Shown piece after piece: positions 56,311 to 64,000 of a stretch of DNA of 64,000 bases. Each line of letters opens with the position of its first letter. Position 1 is the first letter of the stretch. The translations under genes and the position numbers were made by a program. The DNA is from Malus domestica (Eukaryota; Streptophyta; Magnoliopsida; Rosales; Rosaceae): positions 10,114,001-10,178,000 of the forward strand of contig NC_091671.1 in NCBI RefSeq assembly GCF_042453785.1, in the 5' to 3' direction. The notes beneath the pieces were generated by a model. That model saw only the letters and a program-made list of their open reading frames with translations, had not been told where the DNA came from and searched no databases.

Positions 56311-56668
56311 TGTCGGGCTTGCCAGCTTGGAAGCTGTAGCGCACAGCTTGCAATGAGTGAGTTTTGAGAGAAATTGCTGCTGAGGATGGCAATATAATCC
56401 GTCAAATCTGATCCCCACATGTAACCGACCTGAATAGTTTTGTTTTGAGTAGCAAATTTCGGGTTTTTTACGGTTATGGGTAACCGTTGGGTAAATTGTT
56501 CGGTTTCGGATTCGATTATGGTTATAGGGGTATCCGTTCTGAACCCGTCCCGTTTTCATTCTTTAATAAAAAAATATAAATATTTATTATATATATGTTT
56601 TTATAAAAGAATGAAATCCATGTGCAGTGTGTAGACTTCAAACTTTAGTACTCCTTGGGAGACTACTA
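56311..56668. other. Flank of the Harbinger element
   Basis: No gene. The last three bases are the target duplication CTA. A 23-bp phrase at 56621-56643 (TGTGCAGTGTGTAGACTTCA and three more bases) recurs with one change at 63873-63895 on the other side of the element. Confidence 0.5.
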
Positions 56669-57229
56669 GGGTGCGTTTGTTGCGCCGGACTGTCTCGGAC
56701 TGGACTAGCTGCCGAGACTAAGCTGGACTGGCTTAGACTGGACTAAGCTGGACTAACTTAGTGAAGCGTTTGGTGCAGTCTCGGACTAAGAAGCAGGATA
56801 AGAAAAACAGTACTGTTCACCAGATTTGTGTTTGCTTAGACTAGGACTACAAATTTTTGCCATTGTGTAATAGAGTAATGCTACAAATCTCATGATATGG
56901 GTTAATTGGAGCATATTTTTGCCATGTATATTATGAATCTTAAAAAAAAATTGACAATTGTTTTGTTTCTATTACCTGCTAATAGAATTGGGTTTAATTT
57001 GCAAATGTAGCTTGAAGAGTTAAGACTGAAAATGCTCCTAACAATTTCTTTCCATGTCCTTCTTGCTCATTAAGCATAATTCTATGCTCATTCACATTAT
57101 GCACAACCAGTGGCGGAGCCAGGAATCTTACCACAAGGGGTCGTAGTGTAAAAGTCCAGAAAAAAAATTTAGGATGGAAATGTTAAAGTTAATGCTTTAC
57201 TTAAACTGATTATGTGTAAAAGGGCTGAC

Positions 57230-57625
57230 TGTTGCCTTTATCAGTCGACCCATTCTATTTATCAATCGACCCATTCTATTTATCAGTCGACCCAATTACT
57301 TCAGTCGGCTTATGTATTGAACTAATTCTGTGTAAAAGGGCTGACTGTTGCCTTTATCAGTCGACCCATTCTATTTATCAGTCGACCCATTCTATTTATC
57401 GACCCATTCTATTTATCAGTCGACCCATTTTATTTATCAGTCGACCTAGAGTAAATTCAATCGATCTAAAGTAACTCCTAAATACATGCAGAATCATTTT
57501 GTTACTCAATGCATAATCAGTTTGTTACTTCATGCAAAATCAGTTTGTTACTCAATGCAGAATCAATTTGTTACTTCATGCATAATCAGTTTGTTACTCA
57601 ATGCAAAATCAGTTTGTTACTATTA
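57230..57625 (+). repeat. Two short tandem arrays in the Harbinger element
   Basis: 57235-57450 repeats CAGTCGACCCATTCTATTTAT about eight times, interrupted once by a duplicated GTGTAAAAGGGCTGACTGTTG block. 57485-57625 repeats CATAATCAGTTTGTTACTCA about seven times. Confidence 0.85.
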
Positions 57626-57659
57626 TATACTATATCAAATTTTATTAAAAAAAAGTATA

Positions 57660-58140
57660 TAAAATATTTGATTTGGGACAAGGGCATTTTAGTAATCATA
57701 CTGGTTTATATTCCGATTCTGCTGAATTAGTAAACAGCTTTATGGAATTGTATTCCGATTCCAGACAGTTTTAGTAAACAATTTCAACAAGAATCTGATT
57801 CTGATTCCACCTCATTTCAATTCCTCCTCAATCAAATTCCTCCTCAATCCGATTCCTCTCAATTTGATTACGGATTAGTAAACGCGCTATAATAGTGGCC
57901 AATACATGCAACTTCAACAAATACAAGTACATAAGATCTCCATAATTTAGAAAATCCTAGTTAACATTAGTTAACATTAGCCAAAATAGATCTCTATAAT
58001 TTACAAAATGGCTAGTTAACATAAGCCAAAATACTAGTGCAAAGCTAAGTTATAAGTCATAACATAAGATTGTATGATTAATAAAATACATCCATGTTAA
58101 CGTTAATAAAATACATCCATGTTAACATTAGCCAAAATCC
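57660..58140. other. Spacer downstream of the Myb-like gene
   Basis: 57700-57890 reads like a terminal part of another small element (ATTCCGATTC and GAATTAGTAAAC/ATTAGTAAACGCG phrases). 57955-58130 holds short repeats of TTAACATTAGCCAAAAT. No gene is seen. Confidence 0.4.
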
Positions 58141-59131
58141 TCATCCGCTTGCGTTGTCGCTTAAAAGCCTTTGGACGAACACTTTCTTGAGTTCCGGTTT
58201 GATTGCCCTGAACACTCCCACATTTTTTGGTTTATCCAAAATAAGAGACAATGCATCAATTTGATCCATAGGAGAGAGACCCATTTCTTCAAGTTCATTA
58301 GCTATGTCAGTATGATCTGCAGTACCTTGAACTAAAGCTTCAGTTACCATTTGCATCCTCTTCCCACTTTCAACATAAAAATCTTTCAGTCCACTGATAA
58401 TTGCCTCGGTTCCATCACTTGAACTTCCCACAGCTCTTTTCCTCTTTCTTTGGCTATTTTCAAATGGGGTGCTTTGTTGGCTTTGTTGGTTCATTGAAGA
58501 AACAAAATTTTCACCTCCAATATCACTTTCACCAACATGATCATGACTTTGTTCCTCCACCATTTGAGCAGGGGTTTCGGCTACATTACCCGTAGCCCGA
58601 TCTTTTCCAAATATATATGCAAATCTATCAAACAGTGGAAAATGTTTGCTTCTCCATCCATCGGCTTCTTTATTTCTCTAAGATTATATCAACATAGCAA
58701 AACTAAAATTTAGCATGCGTAACAAATATAGGAGCAAGAATATAACTAATGCATAAATAAAATAGGATATGAACCTGCACATAAGTTTGCCATGCGTCAT
58801 CACTGTCAACTTCAACGCACTTTTTGACATCATTCCATGCAAATTCACTTGTGTTTATCATGTCAACGACCATACTATATGTTTTTTTCCATTTCTTCAA
58901 CTTGGACTCAATATGTGGATTTGCCTTTATATTTGAATGAGGACATAAAACATTGACAGCTTTTGCTATTTCAACCAAAGTACCTTGTTTGAAAGCACCG
59001 GTGTCACACCGTTGCTTCCGAGCAACAAAATCCTCAAGAACTCCTAGTAATACTTCTTCCTCAAATGCTTCCCATTTACGCCTTCTTCCTTTTGCCTCTT
59101 GAGTAGCATTCAAAATATTTTCGTTATCCAT
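58141..59131 (-). CDS. Myb/SANT-like protein of the PIF/Harbinger element
   Basis: Two exons, 59131-58775 and 58677-58141, join in phase 0 to 297 residues. The N-terminal half (about residues 15-120) is a Myb/SANT-like DNA-binding fold with regularly spaced Trp: RRRKWEAFEEEVLL, LKKWKKTYSMV, FAWNDVKKC, DDAWQTYV, then DGWRSKHFPLFDRFAYIFGKDRATG. A serine-rich linker with a basic RKRKR stretch and a C-terminal helical region follow. In this superfamily the Myb-like partner brings the transposase into the nucleus and to the element ends. Both splice sites are GT-AG and no stop interrupts it, unlike its partner gene. It could also have been counted as a host trihelix-like factor, but its place beside the transposase argues for the element. 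Confidence 0.85.
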
Positions 59132-59331
59132 ACCTAAACAAAAAATATTTTAATGAAGGAAAATACCATACAAATAATCAATTTGAATAATATCCAATCA
59201 ACTTGCATAATATCCAATCAACTTGCATAATATCCAATTAATTTGCATACCATCCAATCATTGTGCTAATATCTAACAAATGCATGATAAAAAGGAATAC
59301 TAAAATAAAATGTTATCATTAAAACATATAG

Positions 59332-60713
59332 CTAGTTCGGTTGCTGGTTCCTAATTGCTCTCCACTCATTATACATTTCCTGAGCCATATCATTCCTCAT
59401 TGCAGTCCACTGGTCCGATGTTTGAACACTACCAACATATTCACCTTCTTCTGTATTTTGTCCATCTTCTATTATTGGCAAATTCTCCATTGGATCTACT
59501 GACATCTCTTGCCTAATAAGATTGTGTAGTAGGCAACAAGCAGTAATTATTCGACCTTGTGTCCTTATCAGATAGAAAGATGGACTCCTTAGTATCGACC
59601 ACCTTCCTTTTAGCAAGCCAAAACAGCGTTCAATTACATTCCTTGCCTTAGAATGCTTCATGTTAAAATATTCTTCCTTATTAGAAGGTGTTCGTCCCTC
59701 CCATTCAGATAAATGATAAGGTATTCCTCTATAGGGTGCAAGGAATCCTTCACCATTTGTATAACCACCATCTACAAGGTAATAACAACCTAATGAAAAA
59801 AAAAACAGACCTTATTAGTGTTTTGTAGTTGACAAACAGAACTAAACCTAACTTAGAAAGTTGAGACTAAGTAATAGTCTTACCCGCTGGTACCTTAAAA
59901 CCATTAGGCCTACTAATTGCATCATGTAGCACTCTAGAGTCTGATGCGGAACCCTCTCACCCCGGAAACACATATATGAACTGCATATCTCCTGAACACA
60001 CACCTAACACATTAGTTGCGACTCGACCCTTTCTTGTTCGGTATCTTGGTTTGTCAATTTCAGGTACATGCACATCAATGTGTGTTCCATCCAATGCTCC
60101 CAAGCAATTCTTAAAAATAAAAAATAAAAAACTTTTTGTTAATTTATACAAAGGGAATGAAGAGTTAAAGCTTAGGGAAAATGAAAAAAATTTCTCATCA
60201 TACCTTAAAACATCGCCACCTAGCATCTGTAGAATTAATAGGCACAGGCTGGGGGACTTTTAGTAGGATACCTTGTAATCGCAAAATTCCTTGCAATACT
60301 CTATTGAAATACCTACTTATAGTCTCTCCCGACCTATAAAATCTACCGCCAACACTACGATTCTTAGTATGATGTGCTAATATTTGTAAAGTCATACACA
60401 CATGTTCCTCTACAGACACCAAACCATCAGTTTTTACCCTCCCATCTTGACGAAGTAAGTCGCATAATATGCCAAAAGTCCTTCTATCCATTCTCAATTC
60501 GTTAACACATTCAGTATCAGTATTCCCTATTATACCATTCAGATAACACAAACTAATCTCTCGTCTAATAAGTGAACGGTTAGTCAATGTGGGTCGTTCA
60601 ACATGTCTCTGTTTGCCACGTAGCATCATCACCACAAGAATCGTACAAATACAAATTGTCTCCAAATAAGACATCTCTAACAATAAGATCAATAAAAGCT
60701 TCCTTCGATCCAT
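59332..60713 (-). pseudogene. PIF/Harbinger transposase (DDE_Tnp_4), one premature stop
   Basis: Exons 60713-60204, 60109-59884 and 59789-59332 join in frame to 397 codons, a usual length. The N-terminal helix-turn-helix region includes RMDRRTFGILCDLL. The catalytic core has the first Asp in GALDGTHID, the second in LVDGGYTN and the Glu in ARNVIERCFGLLKGRW. The spacing is normal and all three acidic residues are present. A single TGA at 59959-59957, just after IYVFPG, stops translation between the first and second catalytic residues. All splice sites are GT-AG. The element therefore cannot make its own transposase from this copy but could be mobilised by a relative. I chose the Met before DRRKLL because the longer frame upstream is a homopolymer-rich run. 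Confidence 0.88.
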
Positions 60714-61227
60714 ATCTATCCAAACAAAAAAAAAAAACAAAAAACAAATTCAGGACATTATATATGTAATATTTACTGTTATTAAGGGTGATGGAAATGA
60801 AGTGATTATGATACGAAATGAACTAGATCAAAGTAACTAGCGAAGTCACAATCCGAGGCATCAAATATACGGGTGGTGTTGGAAAAAAAAAAGTTATCAT
60901 TAACCCGAGGCAACAAATATACAGGTGGCGTTGAAAAAAAAAAAGTTATCATTAACCCGAGGCATCATATTCAAAATGTTCTACTCTTATATATCTATAA
61001 ACATGTGTCTAAGAACACTAGTATGAGGATTGCTATCATTGCTAGGCATTGCATGTGAAGAGGGAAATTAAAGGACACCTGTAATGCAGTAGCCTTAGCC
61101 TTAGCCTTCCGTTTATGCTCCTCTTCTCTGCAACCAACAACCACAAAAAAATGCAATTCAGCATCAACCCCACACAATACAAAACATTCACATTGTAATA
61201 TCATGGTTATAAACCAAGTACAAAGCA
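60714..61227. other. Leader side of the transposase gene
   Basis: Two tandem copies of about 60 bp (60854-60965) share AAGTTATCATTAACCCGAGG. No gene. The transposase promoter should lie here on the - strand, but no convincing TATA box is seen. Confidence 0.4.
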
Positions 61228-61530
61228 CAGACACTCACACTCACTGCACACACACACACACACTGCATACACACACACACACTGCATACACACACACACT
61301 GCACACACACACACACTGCATACACACTGCACACACACTCACACTCACTGCACACACTCACACTCACTGCACACACACACACACTGCATACACACACTCA
61401 CTGCACACACACACACACACTGCACACACACACTGCACACACTCACACTCACTGCACACACACACACACTGCATACACACACACACTGCACACACACACA
61501 CTGCACACATACTGCATACACACACACTGA
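61228..61530. repeat. CA-rich microsatellite with CACTGCA interruptions
   Basis: About 300 bp of (CA)n interrupted regularly by CTGCATA, CTGCA and CTCACACTCA. The many open frames (Thr-His or Cys-Val rich) in both strands are artefacts of the repeat. Confidence 0.95.
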
Positions 61531-63850
61531 ATGTACGACATTCAAGATTCCCCAAGTTTAACACAACAACAACTCCCGTCTCACAAAATTCAGGAATGCT
61601 AATGAGTCTTATTTCCATGTATACCAACAAAAGTCCCTGTTACATACATAGAAGGTGAAAGCACATGCCCAGAAAACTTAACACTTCCACTGGACATCAT
61701 AATTAAGCTTTAGACAAAAGAAGTAAGCATGAAACAAGGCAACTATATCAAAAGAAGTAAACTCCATCAATATGTTGTCCTAGTCTTAAGTATATTGCTT
61801 TATGTGAAAATATGTAACCGAAACTCCATCAATAGAATCAGCAGGGGTCTCAACAATAGCACAATATTTTTAGAGCAAAGGCTTTGGATTCATTTAGTTG
61901 TAAACTTATTCAATAGAATCTATTCCTTTTTAATTTGCATATTTATAATTCCTTTCTATTTCCTAACAAGATCAAAAGGCACAAACAAAAGCTTACCCTA
62001 TGCGAACACAAGAGTACCGATCATTGGCTTGTTCTAGGTCACTTCACAACAAGTCAACACTGAGATTGTCCAATATAGGGAAAGTTTCTAAATAGTTGTT
62101 AACCTTTATTGTATTTATCTTTTATATGTCGACCTTTCTAGTATGTCTGATAACAAGAAACAATTAACCTTAGGAAGTCAAGAGACGAAATGCTCAAAAG
62201 CGCTGTTTCCTCTTTAAATCAAATTCGAATCAAACTGTTTAAAAGAAAATGAGATCAACCGTTAACATTGAATCATTTTCACTAAGTTGGTTTTAAGTAA
62301 GCATCTGAAGGATGCATATACTTAAAGACAGAAATCTGAGTTCAAATGCCTAGAGGTGTTGAAAACCAAGATCAGACATGAATGGCCAACCATTTCACAC
62401 CCACTCACTCATCTCACACTCACTCACGAATTTTAGACACATAACGAAACAAGACAAGAGCTCCAACCTCAACATAGCATACCAATTCCTACTTACATTA
62501 CCAATAAGGAAGCCTCTACATGCATGGTACCAGTAAAAAATGGACCGCCAATCCAACACAATAAAATAACAAAATGAGGTGTGAACGAACAAGTAAAAGC
62601 CACAAGTGTTAGATACAATACATAGTCACAATCACAACTAGACTATTTCTAACAAGTTACAGAGGAAAATTTCCTCTTTCACAATCAAAGCTCAAAAAGG
62701 CGCTACACCTAGAAATGATGATTCTACTTAATAGAAAACTATAATCATGTTGTAACTAGTGGCTGCATCCCTGAGGATCTGGCAAACCTAGTAACACCAC
62801 CACTTTGAAGAAATTAGATAACGAAATACCTCATAGAAGTAAATCCTCACCACCAAATATATATATATATATATATAGTTGTGTTCGTTGAGAGAACAAG
62901 CATCGGTAAGGACCTACACGATACTTGGTACTTCTCTTGTGCCACAAGTACATACTATATGGTGAAAGGAAGGGATGCTGATACTGTGCTCAAAACCATA
63001 AAATTGAAGAAAAAAAACTAAAATTATCCACAAAAATTGACAATCTTTCTAATCAAAATTCAAAATTATTTCTGAGCAACAAGGATAACACCATTTTCTC
63101 GCAAACATCAACCGAACAACTAAGTTAACCCTGTGACCCTATGGGACCAGATGAAACTAATGCAATGGCAATGGTAAAAGCATCATATTGTATCACGATT
63201 ATACAAAGCTACAACAAAACTGCAATCCCAGTGGACATTAAAAATGACTGATGCACTCACAGCTATCAACTACTATATCATCTCAAACTAGACTGTCCAA
63301 ATAGGCAAGGGGGCTAGAGAATTCACTTAATATATGGAAAATAATGGTAGATCAAAAGATCGAACATTGAAATCATAACTGATTTTGATTTCTTCAAATT
63401 ATAAGAAGGTATATCATAAATAAAAGGATTATACGAGGAATCAATCAGAACCCATTAATAATGTCATAGATTTTGAACCCAAAACAACAAAATCGATCAG
63501 AACCCAATAATAATTTCACAATCTACAAAACAAAATCATAGAAATAGGTCGTCGGATTTGGAATTTACCAGATGAGGACGAGCAGGACGAGGGAGTAGGA
63601 CGAGCGAGGAGGATCAGCGAGGAGGAGGACCGACGAGAAAGACGACCAAGAATGAGGAACGAGCAACGCTCTCAAAGAAGGGCTTAGCAATCCCGTGAGA
63701 ATTGGGGTTCTCGCTAAGAACTTTTAGCGAAGGGGTTAGTCGGAGCGAGTACCGGCTAATCCCATTAAACTTAATTCCCGTGCGAAACAAACACTGGACT
63801 ATAGTCCAGTCCAGTCCAGTGAAACTTAGTGAGCCCAAACAAACACACCC
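61531..63850. other. Right arm of the Harbinger element
   Basis: Non-coding, AT-rich, with a (TA)n tract at about 62860-62877. The last 150 bp carry subterminal repeats (AGTCCAGTCCAGTCCAGTG) before the terminal inverted repeat. A G/A-rich segment at 63570-63660 (GAGGACGAGCAGGACGAGG) stands out. Open frames are short and without domains. Confidence 0.5.
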
Positions 63851-64000
63851 CTAAAGTCTTGAGCGTGCATATTGTGCAGTGTGCAGACTTCAAACAGTTT
63901 CTTTTATAAACAGTTTCTTTTGATGTAAGTTTGCTCTTATACATACATTGAATTATGCATATTAAATTTTTGAAACTGGATATTTTTTAAATCATACTTA
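63851..64000. other. Right flank of the Harbinger element
   Basis: Begins with the CTA duplication. It contains the second copy (63873-63895) of the 23-bp flank phrase and then AT-rich DNA to the window end. Confidence 0.6.

Larger units (their letters stand above)
56669..63850 (-). mobile_element. PIF/Harbinger DNA transposon, two-gene type
   Basis: Termini are GGGTGCGTTTGTT on the left and, inverted, GGGTGTGTTTGTT on the right. Both ends continue with GGACTGGACT-rich subterminal repeats. A 3-bp duplication CTA flanks the termini (56666-56668 and 63851-63853). Inside, a DDE transposase and a Myb/SANT-like protein lie in tandem on the - strand, the hallmark of PIF/Harbinger. The total of 7.18 kb is long for the superfamily. 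About 3 kb upstream of the transposase has no genes and has CA-rich microsatellite, so secondary insertions are likely. MITEs with similar ends could confuse the borders. Confidence 0.8.

Noticed and set aside
61188..61658. Cys/Val-rich and Thr/His-rich frames
   Set aside because: They are produced by the CA microsatellite on both strands.

Overview
This window is nuclear DNA from a dicot plant. Genes are split by GT-AG introns, intergenic DNA is AT-rich, and a large share of the sequence is retrotransposon, pararetrovirus and DNA-transposon material. Gene and repeat content looks like Rosaceae (apple/pear group). That taxonomic guess is recognition, not a search result.

Layout. 1-6 kb holds two ordinary intact genes on the + strand: a two-cupin 11S-globulin-like protein (three exons) and the RAD51 paralogue RAD51D (ten exons). 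6.2-38.3 kb is a tandem duplication whose unit carries one cytochrome P450 of CYP93B (flavone synthase II-like) type plus about 3 kb of downstream DNA. Copy A keeps an intact P450. Its intron has swollen to 7.1 kb through a composite RTE LINE/LTR-retroelement insertion, and about 0.8 kb behind its stop codon lies a 7.9-kb endogenous pararetrovirus on the - strand. Copy B is a frameshifted pseudogene that lacks both insertions, so it preserves their empty sites. B has its own Ty3/gypsy fragment upstream.

38.3-49.4 kb is gene-poor. It holds tandem repeats, a Ty3/gypsy LTR plus gag fragment, a solo LTR nested inside another solo LTR, hairpin MITE-like elements and SINE traces. 49.4-53.6 kb carries a third CYP93B-type gene (copy C, intact). 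A degenerate RTE LINE tail and a 100-bp relic of a fourth P450 follow. 56.67-63.85 kb is bounded by matching terminal inverted repeats and a CTA duplication. It carries the two genes of a PIF/Harbinger transposon: an intact Myb/SANT-like protein and a transposase broken by one stop codon.

Functionally the window is a small CYP93B cluster (A intact, B dead, C intact, one relic), probably for flavone-type oxidation of flavanones, next to two unrelated housekeeping or storage-type genes. The most unusual material is the pararetrovirus. Its 1.8-kb-codon polyprotein frame is still continuous except for five in-frame stops. It is circularly permuted and sits in a TA microsatellite whose unoccupied paralogue is visible 18.5 kb away. 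The composite RTE/LTR block, flanked as a whole by one 16-bp target duplication, is the second.
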